26,277 nucleotides of DNA from Gammaproteobacteria bacterium (GTDB taxonomy: Bacteria > Pseudomonadota > Gammaproteobacteria > Thiohalorhabdales > Thiohalorhabdaceae), in assembly GCA_018609925.1 (NCBI GenBank), contig JAHEOG010000133.1, positions 1-26,277 of the forward strand, in the 5' to 3' direction. The translations under genes were made by a program, and so were the position numbers. Shown here in pieces: positions 9,158 through 16,618 of the stretch; position 1 is the first letter of the stretch; every line of letters starts with the position of its first letter. The notes under the pieces were generated by a model that was not told where the DNA came from, searched no databases, and was given only the letters and a program-made list of their open reading frames with translations.

Positions 9158-10372
9158 TCACCCCGGGGCACCGTCCACCCGGGGCTGCCAGTAGATCCGG
9201 GCGTATCGATAGCCCCAAGACCCGAAGGCCGCCAGCCAAAGGGCCCCGGTACCGATCAGGAGCCCTCCCCGGAGGACTTCCAACCCCGGAAACTCGGCGA
9301 GCACTCGGGCCACGGCGCTCCCCTGCAGAAGGCAGAAGGCCGCTACCTCAAGCGCGTCCATGCGCAGAGGCCGGCCCGAATGGCCCCGGCTGACCCGGGT
9401 CGCCATGGCCAGAACGATGCCCCCCAGCAGACCCACCGCGACGGCATGCAGGGGGGCCCGACCCAAGGCGGGGATGGGGTCCAGCCATCCCGCCGCCGAC
9501 TGCACCACGTAGAGGGCCCCGGCCACCGGTAGCCACAGGAGCGCGGTGAAGGCGGTCCAGAGCAGGGCCTGGCCCCGGGTCTGCCAGGGCCGCCAAAGCA
9601 GCCAGTGGTAGAGGGCGATCAGTGTCAGGGGCACCGCCGTCGCCAGTAGCCAGAGTCCGGCATTCACAGACAGCAAAACGGCATGCCCGAGGCAGAGGGC
9701 CGCAACCGCGGGCGAGCCCCAGACGGTCCTGTGCAGGAGGTAGCCGGCAACCGCATTGGTGGCGAAGAAGGGCAGCATACGATGGCCCACCGTGAATACC
9801 ACCGGAACCAGGAAGCCCCAAAGCCCTAGGTTTAGGCCGGTCCGGAACAGATCGATGCTGCCCTGGTACGCCCCGGCGGCCGACATAAGGGCGCCCAAAC
9901 AGCCCACGGCCAGGACTCCTGCCGCCAAAACGGGATCCGACGAAAGGGGCTTACCGGCGCGGGCAAGGGCCCCCAGGATGACCCCGAGGCCCCCCAGGAG
10001 CCCCAGGGCGGTTAGGCCCATTCCCACCACGGCGATGTCCGCATCCAGGACGACCCCCGCCAGGGCAAGAAGGAAGCCCAGATAGAGGGCCCACGCCACC
10101 GGCTGGTAAGCCCGCGGGGCCACCCCGGCAGCCGAGACCCACCGGGGCAGGGCCGTCATCAGGAATCCGAAAACGAAGAACGGAAAGGCCCCGAAGACCA
10201 GGAGCCAACCGTGGACAGGGCCCGGTGGCAGGCTCAAGGAGGCAGCCGGGGCGTGGCCATAGCGGCCGAGGAGCACGGCCAGCCAGCCCAGCAGGGCGAG
10301 ATTCAGGGCCAGGACCCCGCCGAAGAAGAGCATGCGGTGAGGAGCGGCGGCGAACGTGCGATAGGCGAGCAA
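9158..10372 (-). CDS. nnrS: NnrS family heme-copper membrane protein, nitric-oxide stress
   Basis: Multi-spanning membrane protein, 404 residues with about twelve hydrophobic segments, of the NnrS family, known to protect cells from nitric oxide. Family landmarks: LAYRTFAAAPHRMLFF at the N-terminus, a segment with GFLMTALPRWV, GHRMLPFF in the middle and YHWLLWRPW later; the histidines in these are candidate metal ligands. The start chosen is a TTG at 10372, because GAGG lies seven bases before it and it is followed at once by the conserved N-terminus; a TGA stands directly upstream in frame. It is divergent from the dnr-like regulator and shares one FNR-type box with it, placed exactly where a class II activator site for nnrS should be. 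Confidence 0.93.
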   Translation of the reverse strand: MLAYRTFAAAPHRMLFFGGVLALNLALLGWLAVLLGRYGHAPAASLSLPPGPVHGWLLVFGAFPFFVFGFLMTALPRWVSAAGVAPRAYQPVAWALYLGFLLALAGVVLDADIAVVGMGLTALGLLGGLGVILGALARAGKPLSSDPVLAAGVLAVGCLGALMSAAGAYQGSIDLFRTGLNLGLWGFLVPVVFTVGHRMLPFFATNAVAGYLLHRTVWGSPAVAALCLGHAVLLSVNAGLWLLATAVPLTLIALYHWLLWRPWQTRGQALLWTAFTALLWLPVAGALYVVQSAAGWLDPIPALGRAPLHAVAVGLLGGIVLAMATRVSRGHSGRPLRMDALEVAAFCLLQGSAVARVLAEFPGLEVLRGGLLIGTGALWLAAFGSWGYRYARIYWQPRVDGAPG

Positions 10373-10402
10373 TCAACACCCTCTTTGCCGCGGGGATGGA
10401 TT

Positions 10403-10444
10403 ACCCTACTGTGGGAAATCCCCTAAGGCCTTGATCCCGGTCAA
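10403..10444 (-). promoter_or_regulatory. FNR/DNR-type promoter of nnrS
   Basis: The box TTGAT-CCCG-GTCAA occupies 10431-10444 (nine of ten consensus bases). Its centre, 10437.5, is 32 bases from the centre of TAGGGT on the minus strand (10408-10403). If that is the -10 element, transcription starts near 10396 and the box sits at -41.5, the class II position. The leader before the TTG start would be about 24 bases. The same box ends only 22 bases before the dnr GTG on the other strand, so it could also repress or autoregulate dnr. Confidence 0.75.
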
Positions 10445-10466
10445 TCCGGGTGGAGGATAGGCATCA

Positions 10467-11171
10467 GTGGCCCAGCCCCCCCCTAAACCCGTGGAAGAGC
10501 AGGAGCTTCGCAGCCATCCTGTCCTGGAAGGCCTGGAGGATGATCTGCTGGGCACTGTGGCCCAGGATACCCGTCCGTTGCTCCTGGATCGCGACGAGAT
10601 GCTGTTCCGCCAGGGGGAGCCGGCAAGCCATTTCTATATAGTCCGCAAGGGCCAGATCAAGCTGTTCCGGTTGGGCCTGGACGGCCACGAGAAGATCATC
10701 GACGTGGCCGGGCCCGGGGGGAGCTTCGCCGAAGCGGCCATGTTCATGGCAGAGCGCAGCTACCCGGTGAACACGGCCGCCATCGAGCCCGCCGAGCTCC
10801 TGGCCATCCCCACCGAGCCGGTGCGCCACACACTAGAGGCCTCCACCGGGGCCTGCTTCCGGCTCATGGCCCATATGAGCAAGCGGTTGCGCCAGCACGT
10901 CTCCGAGATCGAGGCGCTGTCCCTGCAGAACGGGGCCTTGCGCCTGGCCAACTACCTCCTGGAAACCGTGGCATCGGGTCGGGACGGGGAGGTCGTCCAT
11001 CTCCCCCTTACCAAGAAGACCCTCGCGGCCCGGCTCTCCCTCCAGCCCGAGACCCTCTCCCGCCTCCTGGGGCAGTTCGAGGAGCAGGGCCTGATCACGG
11101 TGCAAGGCCCCGAGATCCGGATCCTCGACTCCGAGGCCCTGCGTTGGGCCGCCCTGGAGGGCCGCTGCTAG
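10467..11171 (+). CDS. dnr: Crp/Fnr family regulator, Dnr-like (nitric-oxide responsive type)
   Basis: 234-residue transcription factor: cyclic-nucleotide-type sensor domain at ~25-145, long dimer helix ~145-170, helix-turn-helix ~185-212. The recognition helix reads LQPETLSRLL, with the E..SR set that reads TTGAT half-sites, and matches Pseudomonas Dnr (QPETFSR). The N-terminal cysteine cluster of Fnr/Anr is absent, so it should not sense oxygen through an Fe-S cluster; Dnr proteins sense NO through heme. The GTG start follows GGAGG by ten bases. Three TTGAT-N4-(A/G)TCAA boxes lie nearby (before nnrS, narK and the porin gene), and this protein is the obvious candidate to bind them. Confidence 0.85.
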   Translation: MAQPPPKPVEEQELRSHPVLEGLEDDLLGTVAQDTRPLLLDRDEMLFRQGEPASHFYIVRKGQIKLFRLGLDGHEKIIDVAGPGGSFAEAAMFMAERSYPVNTAAIEPAELLAIPTEPVRHTLEASTGACFRLMAHMSKRLRQHVSEIEALSLQNGALRLANYLLETVASGRDGEVVHLPLTKKTLAARLSLQPETLSRLLGQFEEQGLITVQGPEIRILDSEALRWAALEGRC

Positions 11172-11202
11172 CTCCCCCCGGTTGGTGGTTCCTGCCTCGT
11201 TG

Positions 11203-11244
11203 TTGATCTCCGTCAATGCCAACCGACCGGCCTTTTGTCAGGGT
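11203..11244 (+). promoter_or_regulatory. FNR/DNR-type promoter of narK
   Basis: Box TTGAT-CTCC-GTCAA at 11203-11216. At the class II distance of 32 bases between centres lies CAGGGT (11239-11244), which keeps the A at -11 and the T at -7. The start site would be near 11251 and the leader about 70 bases to the ATG at 11321. The -10 match is weak by itself; the support is the spacing shared with the nnrS promoter, where the hexamer is TAGGGT. Confidence 0.7.
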
Positions 11245-11320
11245 TAGGATTGACCCCGGGGCTCCGAAGCTTCGTGCGGTCGTCGCAAAAACTCACAACA
11301 AGCACGGATCGGGAAGGGCC

Positions 11321-12634
11321 ATGAACGCCGAGCGCAAACACCAACTAGCGGGTACGCCGAACGAGGCCCTGCTGGGGGCCACCCTGGGCTTCTTCGTGGG
11401 CTTCGCCGCGGTTTCCCTCTTTGGCCCAACGGCCAACCGCTTCAAGGAGGTCATGGATCTGTCGCCCGCACTGGTCGGGCTGCTGGTCTCCATCCCCATG
11501 CTGACGGGCTCCCTCCTGCGCATCCCCTTTTCGGCCTGGGTCGACACCACGGGCGGGCGGAAACCGTTTCTGGTCCTCTTGGGCCTTTCCATCGTGGGGA
11601 TGGTCGGGCTCCTGGGGATGCTCAACTTCCTCTACCCGGAGAGCCTCTCCGCAGCCTGGTACCCGGCCGTGCTGCTGTTCGGCGGCCTCGCCGGGTGCGG
11701 TATCGCCACCTTCTCGGTAGGCATCAGCCAGGTATCCTATTGGTTCCCCCAGAAACAGCAGGGATGGGCCCTAGGCGCCTACGCCGGATTCGGCAACACC
11801 GCCCCGGGGATCATCTCCTTCGTCCTCCCCCTGGTGATCGCCGCTTGGAGCCTCTCCGGGGCCTACCTGGCCTGGTTGGGCATCTTGATCGCGGGAACCC
11901 TCCTGTATGCCGCCACGGGGCACAATGCCTGGTATTTCCAGCTTCGCCACCAGGGGACATCCCCGGAGCAAGCCCGCGAGGTGGCCCAGGAGCAGGGCCA
12001 GGAGCTGTTCCCCCGGAAGAGCGCCACCGACGCCCTGATCTATTCGGCCAAGGTCTGGAAGACCTGGGCCCTGGTGGGCCTCTACTTCACCACATTCGGC
12101 GGCTTCCTGGCGCTGACCGCCTGGCTGCCCACCTACTGGCAGGAGTTCATGGGCAGCTCCGAGAGCCTGGCCGGAGGCCTGACCGCGGGCTTCTCTCTGC
12201 TGGCCTCCCTGATCCGCGTCCCGGGCGGCTCCTTCGCCGATCGTCTCGGCGGCGAGCGGGTGCTGGGACTGGCCATGACGACCTTGCTGGTGGGTGCGGC
12301 GCTAATGACCTTCTCCCAGCTCTTCCTGCTCTCTCTGATAGCCTCCCTGCTCATCGGGGTCGGGATGGGGGTCGGCAACGCCGCCGTTTTCAAGCTGGTC
12401 CCCAAGGAGGTGCCCGACGCCGTTGGGGGCGCCGCCGGTTGGGTCGGCGGCCTGGGCGCCTTCGGTGGCTTCGCCGTGCCTCCCATACTGGGCTATTTCG
12501 TCGAGGCGGAAGGGCAGATCGGCTACGCCCACGGCTTCTCCGTCTACATCCTTCTGGCCCTGGTCTGCCTGGCCCTAACCTGGCTCCTGACGATCAACCG
12601 GGAGGGAGGAGCTGCCCAGACGGCCAAGACCTAA
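11321..12634 (+). CDS. narK: Nitrate/nitrite transporter, MFS NarK family
   Basis: Major facilitator protein of 437 residues and about twelve membrane segments, moving nitrate in and/or nitrite out. Seen: LLRIPFSAWVDTTGGRKP after the second segment, AGFGNTAPGI (first nitrate signature) near residue 155, the second substrate arginine in SLIRVPGGSFADRLGGERV, and GVGMGVGNAAVFKLVP (second signature, usually GNGxVFQM). The frame is open from an ATG at 11216, but that start lies inside the FNR box; the ATG at 11321, preceded by GGGAAGG, gives a normal NarK N-terminus (NEALLGATLGFFVGFA). Single-domain, not a NarK1-NarK2 fusion. It ends before a strong hairpin. Confidence 0.94.
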   Translation: MNAERKHQLAGTPNEALLGATLGFFVGFAAVSLFGPTANRFKEVMDLSPALVGLLVSIPMLTGSLLRIPFSAWVDTTGGRKPFLVLLGLSIVGMVGLLGMLNFLYPESLSAAWYPAVLLFGGLAGCGIATFSVGISQVSYWFPQKQQGWALGAYAGFGNTAPGIISFVLPLVIAAWSLSGAYLAWLGILIAGTLLYAATGHNAWYFQLRHQGTSPEQAREVAQEQGQELFPRKSATDALIYSAKVWKTWALVGLYFTTFGGFLALTAWLPTYWQEFMGSSESLAGGLTAGFSLLASLIRVPGGSFADRLGGERVLGLAMTTLLVGAALMTFSQLFLLSLIASLLIGVGMGVGNAAVFKLVPKEVPDAVGGAAGWVGGLGAFGGFAVPPILGYFVEAEGQIGYAHGFSVYILLALVCLALTWLLTINREGGAAQTAKT

Positions 12635-12664
12635 GGGACCAGACCAAGCGATCGGCTTGGCTGC

Positions 12665-12711
12665 CCCAAAAGCTCGGACCCGCTCGCAATGGGCGGGTCC
12701 GAGCTTTTGGG
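12665..12711. terminator. 19-bp perfect hairpin between convergent narK and porin genes
   Basis: Arms 12665-12683 and 12693-12711 are perfect inverted repeats, G+C-rich at the loop end and ending in four A-T pairs, with a nine-base loop. TGTTTTC follows on the plus strand. It lies 30 bases after the narK stop and about 98 bases beyond the end of the porin gene, so it can serve as a terminator for narK and probably for both directions. Confidence 0.85.
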
Positions 12712-12808
12712 TGTTTTCGGGGAATCGCCTGGACCCGCGGGTCACAGGGGTTCAGGGGAGAAAGGATCCCCCCAGAGGAAGGAGGGACCGGGCCGGCTTG
12801 GAGTGCCC

Positions 12809-14104
12809 CTAGAAGCCGGTGCTAAGGAAGGCCCAGAACTTGGTGATGTCCCGGGCGAGACCCGGATTCCGGGCCACGTTCGTGGCGTTGCGGTCACCCT
12901 CGTAGTCGGCGTACTTCAGGCCCAGGGTAAGGTGCGCATTCAGGGTGTAGGTCCCCTTCAGGTCCAGCTCCTCGCCGAAGTCGTACCCGCCGCTTTCGGC
13001 CCGGAAATCGTGATAGACCGCGGTCAGGGTGAAGCCCCGGTAGCGAAGGATGCCGGTCACGAACCGATCCTCCACCCCGTCGGGCGGGGTCTGGAGGAAT
13101 TTGTCCGCCCAGCCCTGGAAGGCATGCTTGGTCGCCAGGGGGGTCTGGAACCCGAAGGTGCCGTCACCGCTCAGCACCTCGTAGCTGCCCTTGACCTTGA
13201 AGAGAGACGCCTCAGCACCGAGCTCGGCGAGCCAGTAGTCGGCGTCGTTGGTATCGGCGCCGTCGCGGTAATCGCCCTGATCGGCGAATTCCGCTGTGTA
13301 CAGGGCCCGCAGTCCCCCGGTATCCGGCCAGCTGCCATGGGCCCGCGCCCCCAGGGTGCGAGTGGATGCGCTCGGGGTATCCTCGTTCTCGATCAAGTAG
13401 GCGTAGCCTTCCAGATCGGCATAGGGGAGTCCCGTATACTGGATATTGAACAGATCGGTATCCATGTCGATATCGCTCTGCGCGCTATTCTCCCCGAAGA
13501 TGGTGTTCACATTGAAGATATGGGCGTAGCTCATCACCGTATCCGGTAGGCCGCGGCTGGTCAGTGTGGCCGCGTCGAAGCTCTGCCAGTTCTGGCGCCA
13601 GGCCACGGTGCCGATGAAACGGTGGAAGGGCGCATCGCGGTAGGTGATCAGCTGGCGGCCGATCCGCAGCTCGGTCTCAGCCGGGCCCCGGTACCATAGA
13701 TTGGCCCGATTGATCTCGGCCCCTTCCGGATCCGCTACCACCGCCCGATTGGTCTTCCCGTTCACCGTCGAGTTGAACCGCTCCTCGCCCAAGGCCCGGA
13801 CGTCCTCGAACTCGAGCTCCACGCCGAATCCGCGCCAGGGTGCGGTCTCGTACCGCAAGGCCGTCCGCAGGGTATGGGCGTAGGCGTTATTGTTGGCCGG
13901 ATCGTCCACATGTTCGGTCCGCAGGCGCAGGTTCAGGTCCACCTCCCCTTCCGTCAGGGCCTGCCAGAGGGAATCCTGGGCCGCCACTGGGACGGGCTGG
14001 AGGCAGCCGGCAATCAGAACCGCCCCCCCTATTCCGGTGCAAAGGCGACCGGCCGGGACATCACCAATATTCGCACGGCCGCTTCCGTTGGGACTTGAAG
14101 CCAT
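12809..14104 (-). CDS. Alginate-export-family outer membrane porin
   Basis: 431-residue beta-barrel protein. Residues 1-~43 form a signal peptide with hydrophobic core TGIGGAVLIAGCL and a cleavage site near VAAQD. The rest is rich in alternating aromatic strands and ends in Phe (FLSTGF), typical for outer-membrane barrels. The central stretch RIGRQLITYRDAPFHRFIG followed by WRQNWQSFDA is the mark of the Alginate_exp family. Many members have nothing to do with alginate; no alginate genes are here. GGAGG is seven bases before the ATG. The FNR-type box upstream suggests expression under nitrogen-oxide or anaerobic conditions, so passage of nitrate/nitrite is a reasonable guess. Confidence 0.85.
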   Translation of the reverse strand: MASSPNGSGRANIGDVPAGRLCTGIGGAVLIAGCLQPVPVAAQDSLWQALTEGEVDLNLRLRTEHVDDPANNNAYAHTLRTALRYETAPWRGFGVELEFEDVRALGEERFNSTVNGKTNRAVVADPEGAEINRANLWYRGPAETELRIGRQLITYRDAPFHRFIGTVAWRQNWQSFDAATLTSRGLPDTVMSYAHIFNVNTIFGENSAQSDIDMDTDLFNIQYTGLPYADLEGYAYLIENEDTPSASTRTLGARAHGSWPDTGGLRALYTAEFADQGDYRDGADTNDADYWLAELGAEASLFKVKGSYEVLSGDGTFGFQTPLATKHAFQGWADKFLQTPPDGVEDRFVTGILRYRGFTLTAVYHDFRAESGGYDFGEELDLKGTYTLNAHLTLGLKYADYEGDRNATNVARNPGLARDITKFWAFLSTGF

Positions 14105-14177
14105 TCCAGCCTCCGGTTCTTGGCGACGGGGTGAAGCGTTTCCGGGGGAGGATTTTTTTCCAGGATTGCCGGGGTAC

Positions 14178-14219
14178 AGATTAGGAAGGATCTACGGCGG
14201 CGCCATTGATGCAGATCAA
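14178..14219 (-). promoter_or_regulatory. Perfect FNR/DNR box and -10 element of the porin gene
   Basis: TTGAT-GCAG-ATCAA at 14206-14219 matches the consensus in all ten defined bases. On the minus strand TAATCT occupies 14183-14178, its centre 32 bases from the box centre, which puts the box at -41.5 for a start near 14171 and leaves a leader of about 67 bases. The box lies inside the 3' end of the degraded EAL frame, which supports that frame being non-coding there. Confidence 0.8.
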
Positions 14220-14651
14220 TGGCAAGGCAGGAAGGAGTAAGGCCTTAAGGAAAGGGATCGGCCAAGGGGATGAAGGGAAGCTGACCGGGAGGCCGGTCAG
14301 GTCCGTCCGGAAAGCGGGATCCCCTAGCTCACCGGAGAAGGGGTCGAGGTGGGACCCGAGGGGGTACCCCAGCCCATAGGGACCGCCCTGCTTCCGGAGC
14401 CAGCAGAGCCAACCCGGGGTCTCAACGCCCTTGGCAACCACGGGGAAGTGGAGGGGTCCCGCCAGTCCCAGTACGGCGGCGGTCAGGCCCTTACTGCCGG
14501 AGTGCTCCTCCGAATCTTCGCGGAAACCCCGCCCTAGGTTTAGGACCTGCCCCGACCGATCCTCAAGGTGGACCAGGGGGGAGTAGCCGCTTCCGAAATC
14601 CCGTTGGCCCGGCGCTCCCCTTGTGGAGGACAAGATCCCCGGCCCGCTCAC
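14181..14651 (-). pseudogene. Degraded C-terminal fragment of an EAL domain (c-di-GMP phosphodiesterase)
   Basis: An open frame of 156 codons whose middle part, codons ~17-105 (about 14603-14337), can be aligned by eye to the last third of an EAL domain: RDFGSGYSPLVHL against DDFGTGYSSLxxL, VVAKGVET against VVAEGVET, and GLGYPLG against xQGYLFG. The first Asp of DDFG, the Glu of EGVET and the KxDRSF motif are all changed, so no catalytic site remains. There is no N-terminal two-thirds, since the intact mscS ends 12 bases upstream. The tail after codon ~110 is unrelated and runs into the porin promoter. I read it as a relic, not a working gene. Confidence 0.7.
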
Positions 14652-14662
14652 TGGGGAGGTAG

Positions 14663-15475
14663 CTAGAGCGGGGGCCCCGACCCGCGCACCACCCGCATCT
14701 CCCGCTGCGGGAAGGGGATGGTGATGTCATGGGCGTCGAAGGCCTCCTTGATCCGGCGGGTTAGGTCCCAGCGCAGCGGCCAGAGGTTCTCGTTGCGGGT
14801 CCAGACGCGAACGGTCAGGTGGACCGCGCTCTCCCCCAGCTCCGAGACCATCACCTCCGGCTCGGGATCCCGAAGGGCCCGATCGTCCTCATCAATGACC
14901 TCCCGGATCACCGACATGGCCCGATCGATGTCGTCGCCGTAGGAGATGCCGAAGGCGAGATCCAGCCGCCGCCGGGAATGGTGGGAGTAGTTCACCACGG
15001 TGGCGCCCCAAACGGCGCCGTTGGGGATCAGCAGCTGGACATTGTCCGGGGTGGTGAGCTCAGTCATGAACAGATTCAAGGACTCCACCGTTCCGGAGCG
15101 TCCCGCCACCTCCACGTACTGCCCCGCTCGGAAGGGACGGAAGATGAGCAGCATGACCCCCGCCGCCAGGTTGGCGAGGGTCCCCTGCACCGCGAGACCG
15201 ACCGCCAGGCCGGCGGCACCCAGCAGGGCGATCAGGCTGGCCGTCTGCACCCCGAGCTGGTTCAGCACGGCAATCAGAACCAGGGCGAGGATCAGGTACC
15301 GGACCAGGCTGGCCAGGAACCCCCGCAAGGTGGTGTCGATCCGCCCGCTTCGGCCCAGGAGCCGGTCGGCCAGGCGGCCCGCCCAGCCGGCCACGGCCCA
15401 GCCCACCGCCAGCAGCAGGACGCCGCCAACCACCTTGACCCCGTAGGTCACCACCGTCGAAAGCAAGGGATCCAT
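14663..15475 (-). CDS. mscS: Small-conductance mechanosensitive channel
   Basis: 270-residue channel of the MscS family, opened by membrane tension to release solutes on osmotic downshock. It has three N-terminal membrane segments; the third, pore-lining one reads GAAGLAVGLAVQGTLANLAA, almost identical to E. coli MscS, and is followed by FRPFRAGQYVEV. The middle beta domain (LIPNGAVWG...VNYSH) and the C-terminal domain ending in ITIPFPQREMRVV are complete. GAGGAGG precedes the ATG by about seven bases. It stands between two gene relics. A role in osmotic life would suit a halophile. Confidence 0.95.
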   Translation of the reverse strand: MDPLLSTVVTYGVKVVGGVLLLAVGWAVAGWAGRLADRLLGRSGRIDTTLRGFLASLVRYLILALVLIAVLNQLGVQTASLIALLGAAGLAVGLAVQGTLANLAAGVMLLIFRPFRAGQYVEVAGRSGTVESLNLFMTELTTPDNVQLLIPNGAVWGATVVNYSHHSRRRLDLAFGISYGDDIDRAMSVIREVIDEDDRALRDPEPEVMVSELGESAVHLTVRVWTRNENLWPLRWDLTRRIKEAFDAHDITIPFPQREMRVVRGSGPPL

Positions 15476-15625
15476 GGCCTACCTCCTCGGGCTGTGGACG
15501 AGCCGAGCTCCCGAGCCCCGGGGAAGCCTAGTTCACAGGGCAGAGGCTCAGGGGACTTGGTCCGGACAGGCACGGATCGCAGCGTAACGGAGGGTGGGCA
15601 GGCTGTTGAAGGATCCGTCCGGAGC

Positions 15626-15844
15626 CTAGCCGGCTAGGAACCGCTCCACGGGCTGACCGAACGTGTCGGTATGGCACTTAAGGGCGTGCAGGAGCTCCAC
15701 CCCCGAGAACCGGCGGGCATCGTACTGGCAGAGGCTCACCACGGGGAACTGCTTGGCGAGGAAGTGCTCGTAGCGCATTTCGAAGGCGGTCATGTCCAGT
15801 CCGGCCAGCTCCGGACCCACCCTTGGAAGGCGATCGACGAGCAC
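15626..15844 (-). pseudogene. C-terminal remnant of a MEDS-domain sensor protein
   Basis: A 72-codon frame from a GTG, with stops shortly upstream. Codons ~17-60 match the end of a MEDS domain (the DcmR-type sensory domain of methanogens and methylotrophs): FEMRYEHFLAKQFPVVSLC, then QYDARRFSGVELLHALKCH. Stand-alone MEDS proteins are about 200 residues, and the part that should precede this is not found in any frame between 15845 and 15984. So it is probably the 3' end of a lost gene; expression as a tiny protein cannot be excluded. The 150 bases between it and the mscS start show no further feature. Confidence 0.6.
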
Positions 15845-15984
15845 CCCTGGGCCGACCGGCCCGGCCTGCAGATCCCGGTGCTATCATCCGGACGTCCGGC
15901 TTTCGGAGGGATTGCCGCCGGTTTCCCGCCTACCGCGGAGGAGGCCTTCGTCACTAGGTTTCGGGCCTCGGCCTTCTATCACTT

Positions 15985-16608
15985 CTAGGGATGGGAGCCC
16001 GGGCCCTGGTCCGAGCTTCCCCGGACCATCCGCTTCAGCTTGGCGGTGGCGCCGGGGCCGAGGAGCCCCATATAGATATGGACCACCAGGAAGGCGGTGC
16101 CTAGGATCGCCAGAAGGTAGTGCCCCTGAGCGATGGGCCACAGGCCCGCCATGCCCATGAACCGCTGGGGAGCAATCCCGGGGTAATAGAGGAAGATCAG
16201 CCCGGTAACGACCAGCAGGGGCAAAACCCCGAAGACGATCAGGAGGTAGCTGAGCCTCTGCAAGGGATTGAACCGCGTCTCCGCACCAATCTGGGGATCC
16301 CCGCCTCTCAGATAGACCCCGATCTGGTGGCGGACCTCTCCCCCAAGACCCCGCCATTCCGGCACATAATTGCGCCCGTAGCCCGTTCCCAGGGCCAGCA
16401 CCAGGAAGGCGACGTAGATCCCCGAAAGCGCAAGACCGGTCCAGTCGTGGAGGGAATTGGCCCAGCCGTAGTCCATGATGAGCGCCGAATCGGCATCGGC
16501 GAAGTGCAGGTCGATCCCGGTCAGGGTCAGCACCAGGAACAGAGCCGCCGTCAGCCAGTGCCAGATCCGGACGCTTACCGGGACCACGCTCGCATCCGCA
16601 CGGGCCAT
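15985..16608 (-). CDS. Cytochrome b561-type membrane subunit, thiosulfate-reductase-like
   Basis: 207-residue di-heme cytochrome b of the Ni-hydrogenase/thiosulfate reductase cytochrome b family. About four to five membrane segments; candidate heme ligands are H17 (RIWHWL), the His in SLHDWTGLAL, and the histidines of AQGHYLLAI and LVVHIYMGL. The frame is open upstream, but the ATG at 16608, with AGGAGAAG just before it, begins eleven bases after the stop of the multiheme cytochrome gene, so the two are co-transcribed. It is expected to exchange electrons between the quinone pool and the heptaheme protein. No catalytic molybdenum or Fe-S subunit is next to it, which is unusual for this family. 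Confidence 0.85.
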   Translation of the reverse strand: MARADASVVPVSVRIWHWLTAALFLVLTLTGIDLHFADADSALIMDYGWANSLHDWTGLALSGIYVAFLVLALGTGYGRNYVPEWRGLGGEVRHQIGVYLRGGDPQIGAETRFNPLQRLSYLLIVFGVLPLLVVTGLIFLYYPGIAPQRFMGMAGLWPIAQGHYLLAILGTAFLVVHIYMGLLGPGATAKLKRMVRGSSDQGPGSHP

Positions 16609-16618
16609 AGCTCTTCTC

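Noticed and set aside
11216..11320. Upstream extension of narK from an ATG at 11216
   Set aside because: That ATG overlaps the FNR box and lies upstream of the predicted transcription start; the extra 35 residues do not resemble NarK.
12689..13549. 286-codon plus-strand frame antisense to the porin gene
   Set aside because: It would begin inside the terminator hairpin and lacks any family signature; the porin frame has a signal peptide, family motifs and a promoter.
14819..15637. 272-codon plus-strand frame antisense to mscS
   Set aside because: Low-complexity Gln/Gly/Pro/His-rich product; mscS on the other strand matches E. coli MscS closely.
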